This document shows, piece by piece, positions 35,071-43,715 of a stretch of 64,000 bases of DNA. Position numbers and translations under genes: made by a program. The stretch's first letter is position 1. Every line of letters starts with the position of its first letter. Under the pieces are notes generated by a model. The model was not told the DNA's origin and did no database searches. It saw only the letters and a program-made list of their open reading frames with translations. This DNA comes from Hyphococcus sp. GTDB taxonomy: Bacteria > Pseudomonadota > Alphaproteobacteria > Caulobacterales > Parvularculaceae. Location: contig JANQJK010000016.1 in the NCBI GenBank assembly GCA_028281665.1, positions 62,001 through 126,000 of the forward strand, read 5' to 3'.

Positions 35071-37458
35071 ATGACAGGCAAGTTGCATTCGATATTGTTC
35101 AAAGGCGTCAGCAAGACCAGCCTGCTCGCCTATTGCGCGACGCTGCCCCTTGCGTTGGGCGGCGGCGGCGCTGTGGCGCAGGACGATGCGGCGTCCGAGG
35201 GCGACGGCGACGTTATTGTCGTGACATCGCGGCGGCGCGAGGAATCGTTACAGGATGTGCCGATCGCCGTCTCCGCTTTCAGCAGCGAACAGCTCGATAA
35301 TCTCGGCGCCGTTGATCTCACCGACATTGAGGCGATCACGCCAAACGTTACGCTGGAAACGTCGCGCAGCACCAACACAACGCTGACCGCGTTCATTCGC
35401 GGCGTCGGGCAGCAGGATCCGGTGGCCGGTTTTGAAGCCGGCGTCGGCATCTATATTGACGACGTTTATCTTAATCGTCCGCAGGCGGCCCTTCTCGATA
35501 TCTATGACGTGGAACGCATTGAGGTTTTGCGCGGTCCCCAGGGCACGCTATACGGGCGCAACACCATCGGCGGCGCGGTCAAATACGTAACGCGCCGGCT
35601 CAGCAGTGAGCCATACGCAAAGTTGCGCCTGACCGGCGGCACGTATGGGCAGTTCGATGCCGTGGGCACGTTCAACATGCCGCTCGCGACATCGGATTCG
35701 AGCGTCGGTGAACTTCTGCTCGGCGGCTCGGTCGCGTATATGCGCCGCAACGGCTTCGGGGAAAACCTGGTCAACGACCTCGGCAATTACGACAAGGATC
35801 TGCTGGCCGGGCGCCTGGCGCTGGAATGGAACCCGAGCAGCGATTTCTCCATTCGCATCAACGGCGACTGGACCGACGACAATTCCAATCCGAAGCAGGG
35901 CCATCGCATCCTGCCCTTCGGACCCTTTCCGGTTCTCGACAATGTCTACGACACCCGGGCCGGCCTGAATACGCCAGAGCAGAGTGTGGTCGCCAAGGGC
36001 GTATCGGGCGTTATTGAATGGAACGTCAGCGATACCATCACGGTAAAGAACATCCTCGCCTATCGTGAGGACCGAACGGAATCGCCGATCGACTTTGACA
36101 GCCTGCCGATTGCCGATCTCGATGTGCCGGTGATCTACGACAACAGCCAGTTCAGTGAAGAGTTCCAGATCCTTTATGAAGGCGACCGGCTGAACGGTCT
36201 TGTCGGCTTTTATTATCTCGACGCGAACGCCCTTAACGTTTTCGACGTGGTTCTTGACGATCTGGCGGCGTTCCTGATGTTGCCCGGCCTAAACGCGTTT
36301 ACATCGAGCGACGTGGACACGTCGACGTGGTCGATTTTCGGCGACTTCACCTATGACCTGACCGACACCATCTCGTTGTCGTTCGGCGGTCGTTACACGG
36401 AAGACGACCGGACGATCGACCTGTTGCGTCAGCGCTATTTCTCGGCCGGTTTCTCGCCCATCTTCGGCGGTCCCGACCGTCCGGCGACGCTTATCGATGC
36501 GGACATCAACGCGACGGCGAATTTCTCAGACTTCAGCCCGCGTGCGAGCCTGACATGGGAGCCGTCGGTGGAGCATACGCTCTATGCGTCCTATTCCCAG
36601 GGCTTCAAGGGCGGCAGCTTTGATCCGCGCTGCGGCGCCAATGCGGCGCCCGACCTTGATGGCGACGGACTGCCTGGCGCGGTCGACGTTGACGACCAGA
36701 TCGCGTTCTGCCGGTTTGAGCCGGAAGAAATCGACACCTATGAAATCGGCTGGAAGAACAACCTGTTCGGCGGCCGCTTTCGCTCCAGCCTTGCGCTGTT
36801 TTACAGCGACTACAAGGACGTGCAGGTTCCCGGATCCGTCGGTGTTGACGCTGACATGGACGGTATTGCGGAAACCTTCGCAGGGGTCACCACAAACGCC
36901 GCGGCGGCGACCATTTACGGTCTCGAACTGGAAGGCGTCGCAACGCTCGCCGAAGACATGATGAACCCCGGCGATTCTCTCAACTACCAGTTCTCGCTCG
37001 GTTATATCGAGCCTGAGTTCGACGAGTTCATCGGCCGCACGGGCGCCAATATCGCAGACGATATCGTTGTCTTCCAGAACACGCCGAAGCTGACTGCCTT
37101 TAACCAGCTGACCTACGCCAAGCCGAAAAGCCTGTTCGGACGCGACGGCGATCTCGGCATTTACACGTCGGTTTCCTACCGCAGTCTGACCCATCAGTTC
37201 AGCTACGAAATTCCGGCGCTCGATCAGGAACAGTTCGCGCTCCTGAACGCCGGCTTCTACTGGACCTCCGCCGATGGCGGGTTGAAACTTTCGGTACACG
37301 GCACAAACCTGACCGACCAGCGCTACATCGTCGCTGGATATGACTTTGTCACCTCGGTGCCGGAACTTGGCAACAATCCCCTGGGTCTCAGCGGCGTGCA
37401 GACCGCCTTCTACGGCGATCCGCGCCGCGTTATGGGCACGATTGAAGTACAGTTCTAG
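35071..37458 (+). CDS. TonB-dependent outer-membrane receptor
   Basis: A 795-residue receptor of the type frequent in sphingomonads and marine alphaproteobacteria. It has a signal region (about 1-37, ending near AVA-QD), a TonB-box-like segment (VIVVTSRRREESLQDVPIAV), a plug (about 55-165, with RIEVLRGPQGTLYGRNTIGG) and a beta-barrel ending in EVQF. The ATG at 35071 is preceded by GGGAGAGG. The barrel contains a calcium-like acidic loop (DLDGDGLPGAVDVDD). The substrate is unknown; the following hydrolase, MFS carrier and desaturase suggest a lipophilic or ester compound. Confidence 0.92.
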   Translation: MTGKLHSILFKGVSKTSLLAYCATLPLALGGGGAVAQDDAASEGDGDVIVVTSRRREESLQDVPIAVSAFSSEQLDNLGAVDLTDIEAITPNVTLETSRSTNTTLTAFIRGVGQQDPVAGFEAGVGIYIDDVYLNRPQAALLDIYDVERIEVLRGPQGTLYGRNTIGGAVKYVTRRLSSEPYAKLRLTGGTYGQFDAVGTFNMPLATSDSSVGELLLGGSVAYMRRNGFGENLVNDLGNYDKDLLAGRLALEWNPSSDFSIRINGDWTDDNSNPKQGHRILPFGPFPVLDNVYDTRAGLNTPEQSVVAKGVSGVIEWNVSDTITVKNILAYREDRTESPIDFDSLPIADLDVPVIYDNSQFSEEFQILYEGDRLNGLVGFYYLDANALNVFDVVLDDLAAFLMLPGLNAFTSSDVDTSTWSIFGDFTYDLTDTISLSFGGRYTEDDRTIDLLRQRYFSAGFSPIFGGPDRPATLIDADINATANFSDFSPRASLTWEPSVEHTLYASYSQGFKGGSFDPRCGANAAPDLDGDGLPGAVDVDDQIAFCRFEPEEIDTYEIGWKNNLFGGRFRSSLALFYSDYKDVQVPGSVGVDADMDGIAETFAGVTTNAAAATIYGLELEGVATLAEDMMNPGDSLNYQFSLGYIEPEFDEFIGRTGANIADDIVVFQNTPKLTAFNQLTYAKPKSLFGRDGDLGIYTSVSYRSLTHQFSYEIPALDQEQFALLNAGFYWTSADGGLKLSVHGTNLTDQRYIVAGYDFVTSVPELGNNPLGLSGVQTAFYGDPRRVMGTIEVQF

Positions 37459-37478
37459 GATGCCTCCCATCCTGGTGC

Positions 37479-37513
37479 TTGAGGCGGCGATTGCGTAAGT
37501 ATCGCCGCCTCAA
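37479..37513 (+). terminator. Perfect hairpin after the TonB receptor gene
   Basis: TTGAGGCGGCGAT and ATCGCCGCCTCAA form a perfect 13-bp stem around a 9-base loop, 20 bp after the stop codon. No T-run follows, so it may act as a weak terminator or 3'-end stabiliser that separates receptor and hydrolase expression. Confidence 0.55.
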
Positions 37514-37543
37514 CAATCGCCCCGTGCACAAAGGCCCGTTGTC

Positions 37544-38503
37544 ATGAAAAAGATCGTTCTCGCGCTGGCGTTGCTTGGTTTGTCGATGGCGTCCGGCGCG
37601 GGCTTTCTCTACTGGCGCGCAATGTCGGGCGTTCCCGCCGATCAGGTGGAAGACGCGTATATGACGCCGGCCGATCGCTTTGTGGATGTCGCCGGCGCCC
37701 GGGTGCGCGTCCGCGAGGAAGGCGCCGCCGACGCGCCGGTCGTTCTTCTCATTCACGGGTTTTCCCACAGTCTTGAGACATGGGACGGATGGGCGAGCGA
37801 GTTGAAGAAGACCCATCGCGTTGTTCGTTATGACTTGCTCGGCCACGGACTGACCGGGCCCGATGCGCAAGAGCGCTATTCGCCGGAAGAGCGGGCCGCC
37901 TTTGTCGGCGATGTTCTTGACGCGCTCGGCGCCGATCACGCCATCATTGCCGGGAACTCTCTGGGCGGCCTTGCGGCGTGGCGCTTTGCGGCGGAAAACC
38001 CGGAGAGGGTCGACGCGCTGATCCTTGTTTCGCCGGGCGCCTACCAGCTCAACGGCGTCAAGGATACGCCGGCGGAGATCCCCGCGGCGATGAAAGCCTA
38101 TCTGATGACGGCGCCAGAAGCGGGCGTGCGCGCCAGCGCCGAATTGATCTACGGCGATGACGGGAAAATCACCGACAGCCGCGTCGCGACCATGCGCGAC
38201 ATGATCCGCCGCGAGGGAAACGGCGCCGCCATGATCAAATCCCTTGAAGAGTTTACGCTGCCCGATCCGACACAGGATCTCGCGCGCATTGCTGCGCCAA
38301 CGCTCATCTTGTGGGGCGAAGATGACATCGTGATCGCCGTCGAGCAGGGGCGCAGGATTGAGGAGACTGTTTCCGATGCGCGCATGATCACGTTTCCGGG
38401 CGTTGGACACGCGGCGCAGGAAGAGGCGCCGGCGGAAACGGTCGCCGAAGCGATTGCTTTCATCGACAGCGTTGCGGCGCCGATGATGGACGACGCCGAA
38501 TAG
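37544..38503 (+). CDS. Alpha/beta hydrolase, exported or membrane-anchored
   Basis: A 319-residue hydrolase with a signal or anchor segment (about 5-22). The fold's motifs are visible: oxyanion region LLIHGFSHSLETWDGW, nucleophile elbow GNSLGG (Ser catalytic), acid in WGEDDIVIA and histidine in FPGVGHAAQEE. This is a serine esterase/lipase-like triad; the substrate cannot be read from the sequence. The MFS gene starts at the base after its stop, and a TonB receptor precedes it, so a periplasmic hydrolysis step after receptor uptake is plausible. Confidence 0.88.
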   Translation: MKKIVLALALLGLSMASGAGFLYWRAMSGVPADQVEDAYMTPADRFVDVAGARVRVREEGAADAPVVLLIHGFSHSLETWDGWASELKKTHRVVRYDLLGHGLTGPDAQERYSPEERAAFVGDVLDALGADHAIIAGNSLGGLAAWRFAAENPERVDALILVSPGAYQLNGVKDTPAEIPAAMKAYLMTAPEAGVRASAELIYGDDGKITDSRVATMRDMIRREGNGAAMIKSLEEFTLPDPTQDLARIAAPTLILWGEDDIVIAVEQGRRIEETVSDARMITFPGVGHAAQEEAPAETVAEAIAFIDSVAAPMMDDAE

Positions 38504-39823
38504 ATGGATACGCGGCCCACATCGAAAGCCTACCGCGCCTATGTCCTCTTCATTCTTGTCGTTGTTTACACCTTCAATTTCATAGACCGGCAGATCGTCG
38601 GCATCCTCGCTGTGCCGATCAAGGCGGATCTCGCGCTGTCCGACACGCAGCTGAGCCTGATGGGCGGGCTCGCCTTTGCGCTTTTCTACACGTTCCTCGG
38701 CATCCCGATTGCCATGCTTGCCGACCGCAAGAGCCGCACATGGATCATGACGATTGCCTTGGCGACGTGGAGCGCCATGACGGCGTTGTGCGGGCTTGCA
38801 CAGAACTTTCTTCAGCTGTTCCTGGCGCGGCTCGGCGTCGGCGTGGGTGAGGCGGGGGGCGTTGCGCCGGCCTATTCGCTCATTTCCGATTACTTTCCGC
38901 CGGAAAAACGCGCGCGCGCCCTATCGATCTATTCATTCGGCATTCCCATAGGTTCCGCCCTCGGTATTCTTCTTGGCGGGGTCCTGACGACTTATCTTGG
39001 CTGGCGCTCGGCCTTCATCATTGTCGGCCTTGCGGGCGTCGCGATTGCGCCGGTGTTCAGGCTGACCATGCGCGAGCCGAAACGCGGCGGCCTTGACGGC
39101 GCCGGCGCCGTGACGAAACCGGCGGGCGTAAAGGAAGTGGCGGCGACGCTGATCCGTAAGCCGAGTTTCTGGGGCTTGTCGTTCGGCGCCGCCAGCTCGT
39201 CCATGATGGGCTATGGCCTGATCTTCTGGCTGCCGTCCTTTTTCGTCAGAAGTTACGGTGAGGCGCTCCCCGGGTTTTTCGCGTGGATGCCGGGCTTTCT
39301 CATTCCCGCCGATCCGGGCCCGTTGCTGTTTGCGTCGTATTTCTATGCAACGATCCTGCTCGTTGGCGGCGTCGCGGGGATCTGGCTTGGCGGCGTTATG
39401 GCGGACCGCTACGGGCCGGACCGGAAGGCGGCCTATGCGCTCGTTCCCGCCGGCGCCTTTATCGCGACCATTCCATTCTTCATTGTCGGCGTATTGGCGC
39501 CGTCCCTTTGGATCGCCTTTCCCGCATTTCTTGTCCTGCAGGCTTTAAGTCTTGTCTGGCTGGGGCCGGTGCTTTCCGCCTTTCAGCACCTCGTCCAACC
39601 GAACATGCGCGCCACCGCGTCGGCGATCTTCCTATTTGTCAATAATCTGATCGGCATCGGCCTCGGCAACCTCGCTATCGGCGCCATATCCGACGTCCTG
39701 AATGCGACCTATGGCGACGAATCGCTTCGCTATGCGATCCTTTCCGGAACGGTGTTTTATGTCATCGCCGCGGGCTTGTTCATTTTTACAGCCCCGCGCC
39801 TGAAACGGGACTGGGCCGCCTAG
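38504..39823 (+). CDS. Major facilitator superfamily transporter (Spinster-like)
   Basis: A 439-residue carrier with about twelve membrane helices. The first loop carries the MFS signature in GIPIAMLADRKSRTWIMTIA (A-type motif) and the N-terminus has YTFNFIDRQIVGILAVPIKA, a pattern typical of the Spinster-type group often found beside TonB receptors and hydrolases. The second half has GVMADRYGPDRKAAYALVPA. The start ATG immediately follows the hydrolase stop. Uptake of the hydrolysis product across the inner membrane is inferred. Confidence 0.9.
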   Translation: MDTRPTSKAYRAYVLFILVVVYTFNFIDRQIVGILAVPIKADLALSDTQLSLMGGLAFALFYTFLGIPIAMLADRKSRTWIMTIALATWSAMTALCGLAQNFLQLFLARLGVGVGEAGGVAPAYSLISDYFPPEKRARALSIYSFGIPIGSALGILLGGVLTTYLGWRSAFIIVGLAGVAIAPVFRLTMREPKRGGLDGAGAVTKPAGVKEVAATLIRKPSFWGLSFGAASSSMMGYGLIFWLPSFFVRSYGEALPGFFAWMPGFLIPADPGPLLFASYFYATILLVGGVAGIWLGGVMADRYGPDRKAAYALVPAGAFIATIPFFIVGVLAPSLWIAFPAFLVLQALSLVWLGPVLSAFQHLVQPNMRATASAIFLFVNNLIGIGLGNLAIGAISDVLNATYGDESLRYAILSGTVFYVIAAGLFIFTAPRLKRDWAA

Positions 39824-39952
39824 GGCGCAGGCGGCGGCGGCCGTTTGAGATTTCAAGGATTGACGGTAAAATACCGCCGGTTTCCGGCCGGCGCGCGGCG
39901 GTGATTTCATCTCCACACAGCTCTCCCGGCCGGGTCTTCCCGATGGAGACGT

Positions 39953-40909
39953 TTGTTGGAAGCGACGTTTGCGAAGTCGATTGAAGTGCCGCCGTCGCAG
40001 CTGAAACAGCTGGGCGGCAAGTCGGATATTCGCGGCTGGCTTCAGGCCGGGACGCATCTTGGCGCGATTGCAATCAACAGCGCGGCGCTTGCGGCGACCT
40101 GGGGCGGCTGGCTTGCGGTTCCGTTCTTCGTGATTCAGGGGATCCTGATCAATTGTCTTTACGCTGGCGTTCATGAGTTGAGCCACAACACGGTTTTTAA
40201 AACGCGCGGACTCAACGAGTTTTTCGGACGCCTATTTGCGTTTGCGGTGCTGATCGGGCGCGATCAGGACAAGTTCGAACATTTTCAGCATCATCGGTTC
40301 ACCCAGGATGTGGAACGCGACGCTGAGATCGTCGGCGGCAAGCCGCTCTCATTGAGCGGGTACCTGCTTTATATCTCCGGCGTTTCCTACTGGCCCGCGC
40401 GCATCGGCGAGGTCATTCGCCTGGCGCTTGGGCAGACCGACCGCTGGCCCCATCTTTCGTCGTCGCAGTTCCGCACGGTCCATGCCGAAGCGCGCCTGAT
40501 GCTGCTTGGCTACGCCGTCATCGCTGCCGCATCGTTCGCCGCCGGCAGCACCGCTGCGCTCTATTTCTGGTTGCTGCCGGTGCTGACCATGAAATGGTTT
40601 CACATGCTTCAGAACACCGTCGAACACACAGGCATGCCTCATGAAGACGACATTCTCGTCAACACCCGCACGGTTCGCACCAACGCCCTTATGCGCTGGC
40701 TGTTGTGGAACATGCCCTATCACACGGCGCATCATTGCTACCCGATGATCCCGTTTTATCAGTTGCCGAAGCTTCATGAGGCTGTTGTTGGCGTCATCGG
40801 CGCGGAGCCGCCGACCATCAGCCATTTCGGTTTTCAGAAGCATATGATCAGGAAGCTGATCAAAGAGGGAACGTCGAAATACGCCGGCAAGGATATCGCC
40901 GCGTACTGA
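39953..40909 (+). CDS. Fatty acid desaturase family protein
   Basis: A 318-residue membrane desaturase with the three histidine boxes that bind the di-iron centre: HELSH (near residue 66), HFQHH (near 104) and HTAHH (near 259), plus membrane helices at about 30-68 and 180-205. The start is one of two adjacent TTG codons (39953 or 39956); GGAG lies 7 bases before the second, and no ATG is available in frame nearby. Desaturases of this type act on acyl lipids or related chains. It follows the MFS gene after 129 bp and could be a separate transcript. Confidence 0.85.
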   Translation: MLEATFAKSIEVPPSQLKQLGGKSDIRGWLQAGTHLGAIAINSAALAATWGGWLAVPFFVIQGILINCLYAGVHELSHNTVFKTRGLNEFFGRLFAFAVLIGRDQDKFEHFQHHRFTQDVERDAEIVGGKPLSLSGYLLYISGVSYWPARIGEVIRLALGQTDRWPHLSSSQFRTVHAEARLMLLGYAVIAAASFAAGSTAALYFWLLPVLTMKWFHMLQNTVEHTGMPHEDDILVNTRTVRTNALMRWLLWNMPYHTAHHCYPMIPFYQLPKLHEAVVGVIGAEPPTISHFGFQKHMIRKLIKEGTSKYAGKDIAAY

Positions 40910-40927
40910 CCTGCGGCGAGGCCCCGC

Positions 40928-42367
40928 CTAGCGGCCGAGACCGCCAAACAGCGAATACTTCACATCGAGATAATCGTCGAGGCCGTATTTCGAGCCTTCC
41001 CGGCCGATGCCGGAATCTTTCACGCCGCCAAATGGCGCGACCTCGGTTGAAACGAGCCCTTCGTTGACGCCGACCATGCCGTATTCGAGCTTCTCCGAAA
41101 GGCGCCAGGCGCGGCCGAGATCGCGCGTATAGGCATAACAGGCAAGGCCGTATTCGGTGTCGTTGGCCATGGCGATCGCTTCCTCTTCCGTTTCAAAGCG
41201 AAAAAGCGGCGCAACGGGTCCGAATGTTTCTTCACTGAATATTTTCATTGTCGGAACAACGTCGGTCAGGAGCGTCGGCTGGAAGAACGTGCCGCCTTTT
41301 TCATGGCGCCCGCCGCCGAGGCGAACGCTCGCCCCGCCGCTTACGGCGTCGGCGATATGTTCCTCGACTTTTGCAACGGCCGCGTCGTCGATCAGCGGCC
41401 CCTGGGTGACGCCGTCCTCTGCGCCGTTCCCCACATTGAGCGCGGCGATGGCGGCGCTGAGTTTTTCCGCGAATGCATCGTAGACACCTGACTGGACAAG
41501 AATGCGGTTCGCGCAAACGCATGTCTGTCCGGCATTGCGGAATTTCGAAATCATTGCGCCCTCGACCGCCGCATCTAGATCTGCGTCGTCGAAGACGATA
41601 AAGGGCGCGTTGCCCCCCAGCTCCATGGAGATGCGCTTCATTTGCGCGCCCGCCTGTGCCGCAAGCCGCTTGCCGACCGCCGTTGAGCCGGTGAACGTAA
41701 TTTTTGCGACTTTCGGGTTTTCACACATCTCCGCGCCGATTTCCGATGCGCGTCCGGTAATCACGTTGACGACGCCCGGCGGCGCGCCGGCTTCCTCGGC
41801 GAGATCGCCATAGGCGAGCGCCGAATAGGGGGTTTGAGCGGCGGGCTTGATGACCATCGTGCAGCCGGCGGCCATTGCCGCCGACAGCTTGCGGGCGATC
41901 ATCGAGCTTGGAAAGTTCCACGGCGTGATGGCGCCGACGACGCCGACCGGATGTCTGGTCACGACAATGCGCGTCTCGGCGAAAGGCGAGGGGATCGTAT
42001 CGCCATATACCCGCCGCGCTTCCTCCGCGTACCACTTAAAGAATTTTGCGCCGCCGGCGACTTCGCCTTTCGCTTCGTTGAGGGGTTTGCCCATTTCCTC
42101 TGTAAGGATTTCGCCGAGGCGGTCGCGATGATCCATCAGGCATTCGTAAAGCCTGTAAAGAACGCCGGCGCGCGCTTCGGCGCCGGCGTCGCGCCATGCG
42201 GCGAACGCATCATGGGCGGCGTCGATGGCGCGTGCTGTCTCCGCACGCCCGCAATTTGGAACGCTGCCGATTCGCTCTCCGGTCGCCGGATTTGTTACGC
42301 TGATTGTCGCGCCGTCATCCGCGTCAATCCATGCGCCGCCGCTATAGGCCTGTTGCCGTTTTTCCAT
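40928..42367 (-). CDS. gabD: NAD(P)-dependent succinate-semialdehyde-type aldehyde dehydrogenase
   Basis: A 479-residue aldehyde dehydrogenase of the GabD group, which oxidises succinate semialdehyde to succinate in the GABA pathway. Conserved blocks are ITPWNFPSSMIARKLSAAMA, FTGSTAVGKRLAAQAG, the catalytic Glu in MELGGNAPFIVF and the catalytic Cys in NAGQTCVCANRI, which is diagnostic of GabD-like enzymes. Start codons at 42379 (ATG) and 42424 (TTG) are also possible. It has no GABA transaminase partner here, so substrate specificity is inferred. It is convergent with the desaturase gene, with an 18-bp gap. Confidence 0.82.
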   Translation of the reverse strand: MEKRQQAYSGGAWIDADDGATISVTNPATGERIGSVPNCGRAETARAIDAAHDAFAAWRDAGAEARAGVLYRLYECLMDHRDRLGEILTEEMGKPLNEAKGEVAGGAKFFKWYAEEARRVYGDTIPSPFAETRIVVTRHPVGVVGAITPWNFPSSMIARKLSAAMAAGCTMVIKPAAQTPYSALAYGDLAEEAGAPPGVVNVITGRASEIGAEMCENPKVAKITFTGSTAVGKRLAAQAGAQMKRISMELGGNAPFIVFDDADLDAAVEGAMISKFRNAGQTCVCANRILVQSGVYDAFAEKLSAAIAALNVGNGAEDGVTQGPLIDDAAVAKVEEHIADAVSGGASVRLGGGRHEKGGTFFQPTLLTDVVPTMKIFSEETFGPVAPLFRFETEEEAIAMANDTEYGLACYAYTRDLGRAWRLSEKLEYGMVGVNEGLVSTEVAPFGGVKDSGIGREGSKYGLDDYLDVKYSLFGGLGR

Positions 42368-42703
42368 GTTATTTTTCATCGATCCGGTTACGCTGTTGGG
42401 TCTATAAATGAGCGATGCTCGCAAAGAAAGCGCGACCGGGCCGCAAGTGCCGCATTGCGCTATGCTCGCCGATCATGGTCGAAAGTGTCGCGATTACGGG
42501 GGCGGATTTCGGGTTTGATGCGCCTGAATTTGTCGATAAAGAGAGACCGGCTCCCGCGGGGCAGTTGTCCATCGGCAGCAACTTTTGCCGCCGGCGCCCA
42601 GCGATAGGTTCAAAATCGGCATGAGCAGTATGTCTGAGATAATGAAAGCGTCGTTACGTCTGCGGTCGGCTGAAACCGGTCTCGGCGTGCAGACGGGCCG
42701 GGC

Positions 42704-43702
42704 ATGACGATTGCCGCCGATGCGAAAGGGTTGCGCGAGCAGGCGCAGCTATTGGCGCCCGGCGTTTTTATGGCGTTTACGATTGCCGCCGCTGCAACGT
42801 TTCTGACGGAACATTACGGCGCACCGGTGATGCTGTTTGCGTTGCTCATCGGCATGGCGTTCCATTTTCTCAGCCAGGACGGGCCGTGCGTTGACGGTAT
42901 TGAATTCACCGCGTCGAGACTCTTGAAGATCGGCGTCGCGCTGCTCGGTGTCCGGGTTTCGTTTTCTGAACTCGCAAGCCTCGGACCCGGACCTGCACTG
43001 CTGACGCCTGTATTGATCGGTTCGACCATCGGCGCCGGCGTTTTGATCAGCCGGGTTTTCGGTCGACGATTGCGGTTCGGTCTGTTGACCGGCGGCGCCG
43101 TCGCGATTTGCGGCGCGTCCGCGGCCCTTGCGCTTGCGTCGGTCCTTCCGAAGAAAGAAGGCGGCGAGCGCGATACGCTGTTCGCCGTTATCGCGGTGAC
43201 GACCCTGTCGACAATCGCGATGATTGCGTATCCGATTATCTTTACTGCCCTCGGGTTTAACGACCAGCAGATCGGGTATCTGATCGGCGCAACAATTCAC
43301 GACGTCGCGCAGGTGATCGGCGCGGGTTACGCCGTTTCCGAAAACGCCGGCGCGGTGGCGACCTATGTGAAGATGATGCGCGTTGCGATGCTGCCCGTCG
43401 TGATCATCGTATTGGCTTTGGCCTTTCGGAGCGATGCAAGCGCCGGAAGGTCGTCGTTTCCCTGGTTCGCCGTCGGGTTTGCGGCCCTACTCGCGCTGAA
43501 CAGCACCGGCGTCATCCCGCCTGTCGTTGTGGGCGTTCTGACGGGCGCATCGCAATGGCTGCTGGTTGCGGCGATCGCGGCGCTCGGCATGAAGACATCG
43601 CTGAAGGCCATGGCCGACCTGGGCGCCGGCCATATCGGCGTCGTCGTGGCGCAATCCCTGTTCCTGTTCGGGCTCGCGCTTGCGGCGGTGAACCTGATTT
43701 AG
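42704..43702 (+). CDS. YeiH-type (UPF0324/PSE family) putative sulfate exporter
   Basis: A 332-residue membrane protein with about ten helices. It has the UPF0324 core: GPCVDGIEFTASRLLKIGVA, LLGVRVSFSEL, TGGAVAICGASAALALASVL and IGYLIGATIHDVAQVIGAGY. Members have been called putative sulfate exporters, but few have been tested. Its stop codon forms part of a 16-bp perfect palindrome shared with the convergent TonB receptor. Confidence 0.88.
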   Translation: MTIAADAKGLREQAQLLAPGVFMAFTIAAAATFLTEHYGAPVMLFALLIGMAFHFLSQDGPCVDGIEFTASRLLKIGVALLGVRVSFSELASLGPGPALLTPVLIGSTIGAGVLISRVFGRRLRFGLLTGGAVAICGASAALALASVLPKKEGGERDTLFAVIAVTTLSTIAMIAYPIIFTALGFNDQQIGYLIGATIHDVAQVIGAGYAVSENAGAVATYVKMMRVAMLPVVIIVLALAFRSDASAGRSSFPWFAVGFAALLALNSTGVIPPVVVGVLTGASQWLLVAAIAALGMKTSLKAMADLGAGHIGVVVAQSLFLFGLALAAVNLI

Positions 43703-43715
43703 GCGCCGGCGCCTA
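43700..43715. terminator. 16-bp perfect palindrome made of two convergent stop codons
   Basis: TAGGCGCCGGCGCCTA is perfectly self-complementary. Its first three bases are the stop of the YeiH-type gene and its last three, read on the other strand, are the stop of the TonB receptor gene. It may act as a compact two-way end structure. As RNA, a 16-base palindrome with no spare loop gives a hairpin of only about six pairs, so terminator strength is doubtful. Confidence 0.4.

Noticed and set aside
42415-42624. 69-codon plus-strand frame upstream of the YeiH-type gene
   Set aside because: TTG/ATG start options without a ribosome-binding site, no hydrophobic or conserved pattern; it overlaps the leader of the dehydrogenase gene. 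Coding is not supported.
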